Positions 36,239 to 44,386 of a DNA stretch of 64,000 nt are shown here, piece by piece. Under the pieces are notes generated by a model that did not search any database, was not told where the DNA came from, and saw nothing but the letters and a program-made list of their open reading frames with translations. Made by a program: the position numbers and the translations under genes. The stretch is from an uncultured Flavobacteriales bacterium (GTDB lineage: Bacteria; Bacteroidota; Bacteroidia; Flavobacteriales_D; Crocinitomicaceae): assembly GCA_913054135.1 (NCBI GenBank), contig CAJXJK010000001.1:310001-374000 (forward strand), written 5' to 3'. The first letter of the stretch is position 1. The number at the start of each line of letters is the position of its first letter.

Positions 36239-38476
36239 ATGAGTAGTAAACATTTAATTTTTCTCTTAGTATTTTTCTGTGCATCCACATCCTCATTTGG
36301 CCAAAGTGAGTTTGATGAATTCACTTCTCTAAAATCTAAAGGTGATGTACCAATTGATTTCACAACCTTGTCATCAAAGAAAGTAGAAACCGATATCAAC
36401 AAAAACAAGGATGATGAGTTAGACAAAGAGTTTTTCATTAATACTCGTTTTTTCATTGATGAATTACTCTTGAGCGGCAATGTTTTGTTCAACGAACCGC
36501 TTAGCGATTATGTAAGAAAGGTTGCAAAATACACTCTCAGGCAAGAGAAAAAGTTGTTCAAAGAACTTAGATTTTACGTGCTTAAATCTACTGCTGTTAA
36601 TGCCTTTTCAACTGACCAAGGAATCATCATATTCACAACTGGATTATTAGCTCAGCTGGAAAATGAGGCGCAGTTGGCTTATATCATTGCACACGAAGTT
36701 TCCCATTACACAGAAGACCATGTTAGAGAAGGGTATGTAGAAAGACAAAATCAAAAAAAGTCAAAAGGAAGATATAAAAGAATGTCATACAATGACGCCG
36801 TACACACCTTGAGTAATTATGATAAAGACAATGAATTAGAAGCAGATAAAAAAGGAATAGAAATATACTTGAATACCACTTATTCAGTTGACGAAATCTA
36901 TGGTGCCTTTCAAGTACTGTTGTATAGTTATCTGCCATTTGACGAGCGCGTGTTCGATACGACTTATTTTGATACTGATATCATGAAAGTACCTGGAAGT
37001 TTTTTCCCAGATACGATCAATCAAATCACTCAAGAAGAAGACTATGATGACGAAGGGAGTACGCACCCAAACATCCGTAAAAGAATTGATGAAGCAATTG
37101 ATATTATTGGGGACAGGGAGTCAAGAGGTGACAAGAATTTTCAAGTAAGCGAAGAAGAATTTAATAGAGTAAAGAACTTGGCTCGATTTGAATCTGTAAA
37201 CCTAAATCTGGCAGAAAGAAATTATGTTGACGCATTGTACGAAATCTTCATCTTACAACATGATTTCCCCGACAATAGATTCTTGGATTTAAGCTTCACG
37301 AAAGCCATTTACGGCCTGGCAAAGTATAAGAATCACGGGCGCTTCTCAGAGGTCACAAGAAAGCTGAAAAAAGTAGAAGGTGAAAGCTATGTTCTGCATG
37401 GATTCATCAAAAATTTAGATAGGCAACAATTAAATATTGTAGCCTATAGACATCTTTATGATATGACCGTCAAGTACCCATCAGACAAAGCGTTCAAAGA
37501 GTATTTTGATGATTATAAAAAAGAATTCTGCCTCTACTCAAATGTGGATATTGAAGAGCTAAAGGCCCAAAATTTTGAAGACTTCAAAACTGATTTAGAT
37601 TCAAACTTACAAACTTTCAATATTGAAGATTCCATTAGAAAAGTTGACGAATCAGATCTTTCTAAATTTCAAAAAATTAAATTGAAAAAGAAGTTGAGAG
37701 CTTTAGGTTCTGATGATGTTAAGATTTCAGGAGATGAAGATTTTCATTTGTTTGCACTCAGAGATTTAATCGTTGACAAAGGATTAAGAGACGACTTGAG
37801 ATCTTCAAAAAACACCTATGAAAATGAAATTGAAGATGAAGAGAAAGCGCAAGAAGAAGCTGCTCTTGATGCACAAAAAAATGGTCATCATTTGGGAATA
37901 AAAAAGCTGGTGGTAGTAGATCCAATTTACGAAACTTATAAGCTGAATGCCGACCGAAACCATGGCAAGTCTGAAGATAAAAAGATATCTGTTTCACATA
38001 TCTACGAAGAACCATTCAGAAAATTAGATCTTGAAGTTGATGTTCTTGACTCAAAAACAATGAATGCAAATGATGTAGCTGAGTACAATGAGATAGGCCT
38101 AATCAAACATTGGATGTCAGAGATTGTTGATCATGAAGACCTTCAAATGCTATCCTCTTCTCACGATAAAATGGCAGAGATCACCGACAAATATGGCACT
38201 TCAAAATTCATGTTTTCAGGGATTTACGGCTACAAAGAAAGGTCTGAAGCAAGCATTATGCACCTTTACGGAATTCTCCTACTTTATACTGCTCCTTTCG
38301 CTTTAGCGGATTTACTGGTTGTTCATAATTACTTTGAACTCGTCGCTTTTGAAGTGGATGCAGAGAATGATAAGGTCGAATTTGTTGAAGTACACAATGT
38401 GAACCTAAAAGGAATTAACTCAATACTCAGGGTTTATATCTATGACATTTTACATCAATTAAGCTCAGAGAAATAG
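36239..38476 (+). CDS. M48-family metalloprotease with long C-terminal region
   Basis: A secreted protease with signal peptide (STSSFG-QSE). The zinc site is AHEVSHYTEDH (HExxH) near residue 152, and the third ligand is in NELEADKKGIEIY about 50 residues later, as in the M48 peptidases HtpX and BepA/LoiP. After the catalytic domain, about 500 residues follow with TPR-like helices first (ERNYVDALYEIFILQHDFPD) and an unknown C-terminal part. BepA-type enzymes guard outer-membrane assembly, which fits the neighbouring barrel genes. The long tail is unusual. Confidence 0.83.
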   Translation: MSSKHLIFLLVFFCASTSSFGQSEFDEFTSLKSKGDVPIDFTTLSSKKVETDINKNKDDELDKEFFINTRFFIDELLLSGNVLFNEPLSDYVRKVAKYTLRQEKKLFKELRFYVLKSTAVNAFSTDQGIIIFTTGLLAQLENEAQLAYIIAHEVSHYTEDHVREGYVERQNQKKSKGRYKRMSYNDAVHTLSNYDKDNELEADKKGIEIYLNTTYSVDEIYGAFQVLLYSYLPFDERVFDTTYFDTDIMKVPGSFFPDTINQITQEEDYDDEGSTHPNIRKRIDEAIDIIGDRESRGDKNFQVSEEEFNRVKNLARFESVNLNLAERNYVDALYEIFILQHDFPDNRFLDLSFTKAIYGLAKYKNHGRFSEVTRKLKKVEGESYVLHGFIKNLDRQQLNIVAYRHLYDMTVKYPSDKAFKEYFDDYKKEFCLYSNVDIEELKAQNFEDFKTDLDSNLQTFNIEDSIRKVDESDLSKFQKIKLKKKLRALGSDDVKISGDEDFHLFALRDLIVDKGLRDDLRSSKNTYENEIEDEEKAQEEAALDAQKNGHHLGIKKLVVVDPIYETYKLNADRNHGKSEDKKISVSHIYEEPFRKLDLEVDVLDSKTMNANDVAEYNEIGLIKHWMSEIVDHEDLQMLSSSHDKMAEITDKYGTSKFMFSGIYGYKERSEASIMHLYGILLLYTAPFALADLLVVHNYFELVAFEVDAENDKVEFVEVHNVNLKGINSILRVYIYDILHQLSSEK

Positions 38477-38477
38477 T

Positions 38478-39323
38478 ATGAAAAAGTTAATATTTACATC
38501 CGTATTTGTTTGTGTACTTTTTGGTGCCAAAGCCCAATCAGGATACTTGGGTTCATTGAACAACATCTCTTTTACAATTAAGGCCATTCCATCAATAAAA
38601 TCGAAGTGGAGTTTGAATGGTGATTTAGACGAAACGAAACGTGGACCCAGACTAGCTTATGTTAACTATGAGTTGGGATACTCAAGAATCGTAAGCAAGA
38701 AAATTGAAGTTGGAGTTGGTTACGGCTATAGCAGCATGAAAGCCGTATCAGATGGCTTAAACTATTTTACCATTGACACCATTCAGCTTACAAATGGCAC
38801 AACTGAATTCATTAACCGGTCTTTTCATTTTTTAGATGAACCTAGAATTGACATGCATCAATTCACATTTGATTTCAGATTTTTTAGACTAGGAAGCTTG
38901 GCCCCAACAGGAAAATATCTTGGTTTTGGATTAGAATTCGGGTCCTCAAAAATTAAATCAACAGATGACATTACACTTGGAGTTAGAGGTGATAACACCA
39001 AATCTTCTTACTTAACATCAAAATATGATGTGTCAGAAATAAGAAATTTCAATTTAGCCAACGACTCTAAATCTTCGTACTTTCAAATCAATGCAAATAT
39101 TGGTCGTAATTATCCAATTACACAAAATCTTATGCTGGGAGTTGGAATGACTTTTCCGATTTTCACGATTTACAATGCCGTTAACGGCATGACATTTGGT
39201 TTTGATGTTGATGGATCAGGAAATTCGTTTACGGATGATTCTAATCTCAGGAACATGCTTCAGTACACGCAAGAAAAGTACAAGAGAATCTCTCTTGATT
39301 TGACCATTAAATATTTCCTTTAA
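38478..39323 (+). CDS. Hypothetical outer-membrane beta-barrel protein
   Basis: 281 residues with signal peptide (LFGAKA-QSG) and alternating strands (YVNYELGYSRIVSKKIEVGVGYGYSS; LMLGVGMTFPIFTIYNAV) ending in an aromatic terminal strand TIKYFL. It starts one base after the M48 protease stop. No family is recognised. It may be the barrel whose folding or turnover the protease oversees. Confidence 0.68.
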   Translation: MKKLIFTSVFVCVLFGAKAQSGYLGSLNNISFTIKAIPSIKSKWSLNGDLDETKRGPRLAYVNYELGYSRIVSKKIEVGVGYGYSSMKAVSDGLNYFTIDTIQLTNGTTEFINRSFHFLDEPRIDMHQFTFDFRFFRLGSLAPTGKYLGFGLEFGSSKIKSTDDITLGVRGDNTKSSYLTSKYDVSEIRNFNLANDSKSSYFQINANIGRNYPITQNLMLGVGMTFPIFTIYNAVNGMTFGFDVDGSGNSFTDDSNLRNMLQYTQEKYKRISLDLTIKYFL

Positions 39324-39772
39324 TAAGGGCTAATTTGGTACCAAGAGCAACCCTCGGCAAGGGCAACTACATCTGAAATTATCAAAGAATCTGATTGATT
39401 ATATACTCTTACATGGGTCTCAGCATATGAACTTTGAGTAATGGATGTTGTGAAAAAAGGCCAAGTAGTTCCTGAACAACTCTGCGGAAAATTTAAGTAA
39501 TCAAAAGTTGAAATATCGGCATTATCCAAAACCTTATTTTCACCTAATAAAATGTCAATTGTGGTAACACCATTATTCACAAAATAATTATTGGTTTGAA
39601 AATCCCAATACAAAATTCCCGAGCTAGTAAAGGTACAAGAGCCATCATCTCTATTTGCCTCAGCATCATAATTTGTTGCCGTAGAACCTGTGCAACCGTA
39701 TCTGTCAATTAAATCGCATGATGACATTGCAATGAAAAGAAAGGAGAAAAGAATGATTTTGTGAACTCTCAT
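39320..39772 (-). CDS. Hypothetical lipoprotein with a GC..NYDA.A..DDGSC motif
   Basis: A lipobox (FIAMSSC-DLI) is followed by YGCTGSTATNYDAEANRDDG, the short Cys-bounded motif common in secreted proteins of marine Bacteroidota. The rest (100 residues) is strand-rich with one more Cys pair. Function unknown. The -7 box is so close to the ATG that the mRNA is likely leaderless. It is convergent with the barrel gene, overlapping by four bases. Confidence 0.7.
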   Translation of the reverse strand: MRVHKIILFSFLFIAMSSCDLIDRYGCTGSTATNYDAEANRDDGSCTFTSSGILYWDFQTNNYFVNNGVTTIDILLGENKVLDNADISTFDYLNFPQSCSGTTWPFFTTSITQSSYAETHVRVYNQSDSLIISDVVALAEGCSWYQISPY

Positions 39773-39776
39773 GACT

Positions 39777-39784
39777 CAAATATA
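39777..39784 (-). promoter_or_regulatory. TAnnTTTG -7 box giving a leaderless start at 39772
   Basis: The minus strand reads TATATTTG with only four bases between the box and the ATG of the lipoprotein gene, so transcription should begin at or next to the start codon. Confidence 0.5.
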
Positions 39785-39805
39785 TCGAATTCGCCACAGT
39801 TTTCA

Positions 39806-39813
39806 TACTTTTG
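39806..39813 (+). promoter_or_regulatory. TAnnTTTG -7 box for the second QDDLD gene
   Basis: TACTTTTG lies 13 bases before the ATG at 39827, giving a very short leader. With the box at 39777 it makes a compact divergent promoter pair. Confidence 0.5.
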
Positions 39814-39826
39814 AGTGCAGCACAAA

Positions 39827-40480
39827 ATGAAAACCAGCCTCCTCATATTACTTTTATGTCCTCTTTATATTTTCGCTCAAGATGATTTAGATGACATTTT
39901 TGATGACGGCGAAAAAAAATCTCGATTCAAAATCGGTATCGAAACTCTGCCATTAATCACAACTGTCCCAAACATTAATTTCAGTTTTGAGATTGCTAAA
40001 GACTTAACCATAAGACCTGGTATAGGTATCATTCCTTTTGGATTTTACTATGACCTAAACAATTGGAGACCTGGCGAAAACTTGCCCATTCTTGATAGAG
40101 ATGTTTCAGTTGGATTGTACTATGATTTCTTAGCCAAATACAATATTCATAGCGAATTAATGGGACCAGACGCCAAGGTATTTGTGTATGCCAATTACCA
40201 GCATTGGACCTATGACTATCAAGCTAATTTCACTGTAAATAGATTTAAGGTAAACGGTGGCGTTGGGAATGACATAAGACTAGGCAACAGAATGAGTGCA
40301 GAGATTAGATATGGTTTTATGGTAGGTAGAGATAGATTTACTTATCATGCTGGAGAAACTAATCCGACAGGAGATAAAATATTTGAGCGTAACTATTCGT
40401 TTGGATATAACCAAGCAGATGAACACACTAAACTTTTAATGTTTTTGGACATTGCATTTGGATTACATTACACACTTTGA
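39827..40480 (+). CDS. Outer-membrane barrel of the QDDLDxIFDDG group, copy 2
   Basis: 217 residues, the same length as the protein at 33871. The signal peptide (PLYIFA) leads to QDDLDDIFDDGEKKSRFKIG. The barrel-like remainder (IRPGIGIIPFGFYYDLNN) aligns with the other copy (YRIGAGIMPFAYQIDLSN), so the two are paralogues. The start is the ATG at 39827, not the GTG four codons before. It overlaps the stop of the next gene's start region (TTGA), so the lipoprotein at 40477 is co-translated. Confidence 0.67.
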   Translation: MKTSLLILLLCPLYIFAQDDLDDIFDDGEKKSRFKIGIETLPLITTVPNINFSFEIAKDLTIRPGIGIIPFGFYYDLNNWRPGENLPILDRDVSVGLYYDFLAKYNIHSELMGPDAKVFVYANYQHWTYDYQANFTVNRFKVNGGVGNDIRLGNRMSAEIRYGFMVGRDRFTYHAGETNPTGDKIFERNYSFGYNQADEHTKLLMFLDIAFGLHYTL

Positions 40481-41202
40481 AAAGAAGGTTCACATATCTA
40501 ATACTTGCACTATTCATTTTAGGATCTTGTGCTCAAAACAATTTTCAAAAGCAGAAATTCACAAAGCTCAAACATTTGCAAGGTTCTGAAGAAGCCTTCA
40601 CGCAAGAATATCCAACGCATGATCAAACCGCTAATTCAGAAGAATATGAATATTCTGAATTGAATTCTTTTGAAGAATCAATAGATTACCTGGATGAGGA
40701 GATTACACTAGATGAAGATTGCGGAGATAGACTCACCTTTAAATCTGGAGCTTTTTTAGAAGTTAAAGTTATTCAAGTAAACAAGCATGATGTTGTTTAC
40801 AGAAGATGTGATGATTTGAACGGACCAGCCTATACTGTGATCAAAGATGATTTGGCCGAACTTAAATACGCTCATGGCGGAACAGAAGATTTGAAGGTTA
40901 GAAATGCTCCGAATGGAGTGAATGAACAAGATGAAGAAGAAGAGGAAGAAAAAAGGAGTGATTTAAGTGATGATCAAAAACCAATTGAGCCTTTTGCCTT
41001 AATCTCATTCATTTTTTCATTGACTTATATTCTATGGATTCCTGGAATAATTCTAGGGATTATTTCGCTCGTGATACAGAAAAACAATCCAGATCAATAC
41101 CGTTCGAAAAGTAAATTTTTCGCCGGATTTGGCATAATATTCCCCCTAATTGCTATTCTCATTGGGGTAGGAATATTCTTCTTGATTTTATTCTTTTGGT
41201 AG
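40477..41202 (+). CDS. Lipoprotein with C-terminal two-helix membrane domain
   Basis: 241 residues from a TTG start that overlaps the previous stop by four bases. The N-terminus has a lipobox-like ILGSC-AQN. A Glu-rich middle includes DEEEEEEKRSD. The C-terminus has two membrane helices with PFALISFIFSLTYILWIPGIILGIISLV, similar to DUF4190-type domains. The combination of a lipid anchor and C-terminal helices is odd. I cannot name a function; it likely works with the barrel before it. Confidence 0.65.
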   Translation: MKRRFTYLILALFILGSCAQNNFQKQKFTKLKHLQGSEEAFTQEYPTHDQTANSEEYEYSELNSFEESIDYLDEEITLDEDCGDRLTFKSGAFLEVKVIQVNKHDVVYRRCDDLNGPAYTVIKDDLAELKYAHGGTEDLKVRNAPNGVNEQDEEEEEEKRSDLSDDQKPIEPFALISFIFSLTYILWIPGIILGIISLVIQKNNPDQYRSKSKFFAGFGIIFPLIAILIGVGIFFLILFFW

Positions 41203-41204
41203 AA

Positions 41205-41300
41205 TCTTGAATTTATTGTTGCCTTTATAATCTGGTATTCACTATCAGACTTATCTGGTAATTCAATGTCAGTTTCAAAATATAACAAAAAGGAAGTATC
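41205..41300 (-). pseudogene. Possible remnant of a [2Fe-2S] ferredoxin gene
   Basis: On the minus strand, YFETDIELPDKSDSE...NSRF matches YLESDTELPEQSDSE...NSRL of the intact ferredoxin at 46637. The DNA also shares two exact blocks, ATTCACTATCAGA and TCTGGTAATTC. The Cys loop that should precede this segment is gone, and there is no proper start. It is best read as a decayed fragment in the gap before the histidine kinase gene. The match is short, so chance or a shared motif remains possible. Confidence 0.45.
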
Positions 41301-41303
41301 CAC

Positions 41304-41324
41304 CTTGCTTAAATCAAAAGCAAG
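41304..41324. promoter_or_regulatory. Dyad upstream of the histidine kinase promoter
   Basis: CTTGCTT and AAGCAAG form a perfect 7-bp inverted repeat separated by seven bases, just upstream of the -7 box at 41332. Its position between the -33 and -7 zones makes it a candidate operator for the kinase gene. Confidence 0.35.
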
Positions 41325-41331
41325 TTTATAT

Positions 41332-41339
41332 TAGTTTTG
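41332..41339 (+). promoter_or_regulatory. TAnnTTTG -7 box for the histidine kinase
   Basis: TAGTTTTG lies 21 bases before the ATG at 41361 and has a TTG 24 bases upstream. It excludes the TTG start at 41337 used in the ORF track. Confidence 0.5.
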
Positions 41340-41360
41340 CATCTGCTTGACCTTTTCAGA

Positions 41361-44279
41361 ATGAATAACACATTTCTTTTTCTTCTTCTCTTTGTTAGCA
41401 ATATTACCTTGTGTCAACAACCAAGTTTTTACAGAATAGGTGAAGAAGAGTTCTCTGGAGTAGACATCTACGGATTATTGCAAGACCGAGATGGCTTCAT
41501 TTGGATTTGTTCAAACAATGGTTTGTTTCGATACAATGGGTATGAATACAAAAGATATAATCATCCAGCAATGAAGAATCAGTCAGTATTTAATCCAACG
41601 CTTGATCTAGACGGCACATTTTATTGCAACAATTTATCCGGGCAGTTTTTCAAGTATCAAGGAGATAGTCTTTCATTGCATTATACACTTCCCGACTCAT
41701 TAAAAACGAGTAACATTCTATTTGATTTTGATAATCAGAATCAAATGATCATTAGTGCAAAAAACATTTTTGAACTGAATAAATATCGGGCCCCAGAACT
41801 GCGAATGATGTTCTCTTCAAATCAAACCGAAATTTCAAAAGACGCAGACGGTGGTCTTATCCTCTTCGATTCGAGGACTAAGGAGATTAAAAGGTTGTAT
41901 AATGGTGAATTATCCAAACCAAACTTCGCAGACACAACAGGGCTAACAATCTCTCAACTAACTGCTTACGCTCAGTTTCGACAGGAAAAAGAAAGAATGT
42001 TGCTCTTGAATTCTTTTGAAGGAGATTATTACAGCTATAATAACAACAAATGGACCAATTTGAATCCAAAAACATCAGAACAGGATAGACCCATATCACT
42101 TGGAATATTAAACCAAAAAGGGGTGTGGATCGCTTACCAAAATAAAGGATGCCGGTCATATGATATTCATGGTAATGAACGTTACAACGGGCAAGTTTTG
42201 TTTCCAGATTATCAGCTGTCCACAGCTATGATTGACGAGGAAAACAATGTTTGGTTGGGGACAATAGGAAAAGGAATACTTATCATACCAGATTTAAAGG
42301 CAGTCGATTTTAACAATATCTCTAGCATACAGAAAGATGATATTAAATCCATTACTTCTGACGGAGAAAATAGTGTTTACCTCTCTGGATTTCAAGGGAA
42401 AATATACCGGTTTCAAGGCTTAGAATATGAAGAGATTCATCAGCACTATCACAAAGTAGAATTCATCCATTATCTCAAAGAGAACAATTCTCTTCTTTTC
42501 AATAATCATCATGGAAAACTAGATGATAACAAATTGGAGTCAATTGAGAAATATTTCACGAGTAGCATAAAAGACCTTTACTCACTAAGTTCTTCAGAAT
42601 TCTTGATTGCCTCAAATATGGGTGCATATCTCTATTCCCTTGCTCCGTACGATTCTACCTATGCGAATCAATTCAAAGGATACGAATCATTTGGTCGGAG
42701 TTCCAATGCGAACATTCTGTCTTTTGAAGTTGGAAGATGCCATGCTATTTCTTATGACTCTTTGAATAAGGAGGTATGGATAGGAACCATAAATGGACTC
42801 GTAGTTATCAACGAGAATACCCAGGAAAATATAGAATATAAGGGGAAAATTCTTGGAGTGATAGATATAGAAATCCTAGAAGACGAAGTTTGGGTTGCCA
42901 CAACAAAATCAGGTATTCTTGTATTTAATGATAAAAAAATCAGTCGGGTGATTAGCGCAGGAAATGGATTGCCATCAAGCAATATCATTTGCATGAAAAA
43001 ATATGGCGATCGGCTGATTATATCTACAGATAAAGGCTTGCAAATAAAGAATCTTGAGACAGGTTTTGATACTTACCTCAACAAAACAAATAGCTTGCGC
43101 TCTAACAGAGTACTGGATCTGGAATTGGTTGATGGATACCTTTGGTTGGTATTTAGTGATGGTGTCCAACGAATACCTCTCAATGAACTCAGCTATAATT
43201 CTCATTCTTCCAATATTTACATAGAGGAAATCACGGTCAATGAAGAGCAGTTCGATCCTGCCAACGAATCGGAATTTGAATATGATCAGAATAAATTCGA
43301 GTTTCGCTTTGTAGCACTTGCCTTTAAACATAGAGGTGAGTTGCAGTATGAATACCGATTAAACGGATTTGAAGAATCATGGAACCGTACAGGCTTTGAA
43401 TCAAATTCAGCGAAATACTCTGCCTTGCCATCTGGGAAATATGAGTTTGAAGCAAGAGCCATCAATGAGAATGGTGTGCGCTCCAATTCAGCAACCTTTA
43501 CTTTTAGCATCTCTCCTCCTTTTTGGACAAGATGGTGGTTCATATTGTTGTGCGCATTTGCCCTCGTTTCTATAGTTGCTATCTATTTCATGATACGCAT
43601 CTCTATCATTAGAAAAAGGCTGGTGCTGGAAAAACAGATCAAAGCTTCTGAGGTTACGGCAATTAAAGCACAGATGAACCCTCACTTCGTCTTTAATGCG
43701 CTTAACTCTGTTCAGGATCTAATCTTACAAAATGACATTCGTGAATCGAATATCTATCTGGGCAAGTTTGCTGATCTAATGCGGAAAACACTTGATTACT
43801 CCTCAAGAGACTTCATTACCTTAGAAGAAGAAATTAATCTTCTGAAGATCTACTTGGATTTGGAGAAGTTACGTTTCGTAGACGACTTTAAAGTCGTCTA
43901 CGAAATTGACCTAGACGAAAATGAAACAGATCATATTTCGATTCCAAGTATGGTTATACAGCCCTATGTTGAAAATGCACTCAAACATGGGCTGTTGCAT
44001 AAAGCAGGCGAGAAAATACTCAACATTAAATTTCAAAGAAAAAAAGATACTTTGTTGGTAGAGGTTAAGGATAATGGAATCGGTAGAAAGCGTTCAACTG
44101 AAATTCAAGAAAGAAGAGAAAAAACACATCATTCTTTTGCCAGTGATGCGATTCAAAAAAGAATTGACCTAGTGAATGAAATGCAAGAAGAAAAAATCAT
44201 ACTTGAAGTGATTGACCTCGCAGAAAATGGACTAGCTTCTGGAACAATAGTGCAGATCAAATTCCCTTTAAAAAAATAG
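41361..44279 (+). CDS. Propeller-Y_Y_Y sensor histidine kinase, LytS type
   Basis: A 972-residue sensor from MNNTFLFLLL. A signal peptide is followed by propeller repeats (GLLQDRDGFIWICSNNGLFRY; IDEENNVWLGTIGKGILII) to about residue 630, a Y_Y_Y domain (LQYEYRLNGFEESW) and one membrane helix near 725-745. The cytoplasmic part has the His-kinase motif AQMNPHFVFNALNSVQDLI near residue 773 and an ATPase with DNGIGRKRS. The likely response regulator is the LytTR protein at 45868. A 32-bp palindrome lies in the kinase region of the gene. Confidence 0.92.
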   Translation: MNNTFLFLLLFVSNITLCQQPSFYRIGEEEFSGVDIYGLLQDRDGFIWICSNNGLFRYNGYEYKRYNHPAMKNQSVFNPTLDLDGTFYCNNLSGQFFKYQGDSLSLHYTLPDSLKTSNILFDFDNQNQMIISAKNIFELNKYRAPELRMMFSSNQTEISKDADGGLILFDSRTKEIKRLYNGELSKPNFADTTGLTISQLTAYAQFRQEKERMLLLNSFEGDYYSYNNNKWTNLNPKTSEQDRPISLGILNQKGVWIAYQNKGCRSYDIHGNERYNGQVLFPDYQLSTAMIDEENNVWLGTIGKGILIIPDLKAVDFNNISSIQKDDIKSITSDGENSVYLSGFQGKIYRFQGLEYEEIHQHYHKVEFIHYLKENNSLLFNNHHGKLDDNKLESIEKYFTSSIKDLYSLSSSEFLIASNMGAYLYSLAPYDSTYANQFKGYESFGRSSNANILSFEVGRCHAISYDSLNKEVWIGTINGLVVINENTQENIEYKGKILGVIDIEILEDEVWVATTKSGILVFNDKKISRVISAGNGLPSSNIICMKKYGDRLIISTDKGLQIKNLETGFDTYLNKTNSLRSNRVLDLELVDGYLWLVFSDGVQRIPLNELSYNSHSSNIYIEEITVNEEQFDPANESEFEYDQNKFEFRFVALAFKHRGELQYEYRLNGFEESWNRTGFESNSAKYSALPSGKYEFEARAINENGVRSNSATFTFSISPPFWTRWWFILLCAFALVSIVAIYFMIRISIIRKRLVLEKQIKASEVTAIKAQMNPHFVFNALNSVQDLILQNDIRESNIYLGKFADLMRKTLDYSSRDFITLEEEINLLKIYLDLEKLRFVDDFKVVYEIDLDENETDHISIPSMVIQPYVENALKHGLLHKAGEKILNIKFQRKKDTLLVEVKDNGIGRKRSTEIQERREKTHHSFASDAIQKRIDLVNEMQEEKIILEVIDLAENGLASGTIVQIKFPLKK
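43874..43905. repeat. 32-bp perfect palindrome inside the histidine kinase gene
   Basis: TTTCGTAGACGACTTT is followed at once by its exact reverse complement, 16 bases per arm with no spacer. It encodes FVDDFKVVYE, so it is part of an unbroken coding sequence. A perfect palindrome of this length is not expected by chance in 64 kb. Confidence 0.8.
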
Positions 44280-44320
44280 TCATACAGTTCATGAACCAAG
44301 AGATACGGCTCATGGATTTA

Positions 44321-44386
44321 TTGTTGTGTACCCTAGATAATCTGGACACATTTGTCAACACAAATTAACACTAGAAAACACAACAA
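44321..44386 (+). promoter_or_regulatory. 9-bp inverted repeat bracketing the leader of the 44387 gene
   Basis: TTGTTGTGT and ACACAACAA pair across 48 bases, and the second arm ends at the base before the ATG. If formed in RNA it would cover the ribosome-binding region. No -7 box match was found here. Confidence 0.25.
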
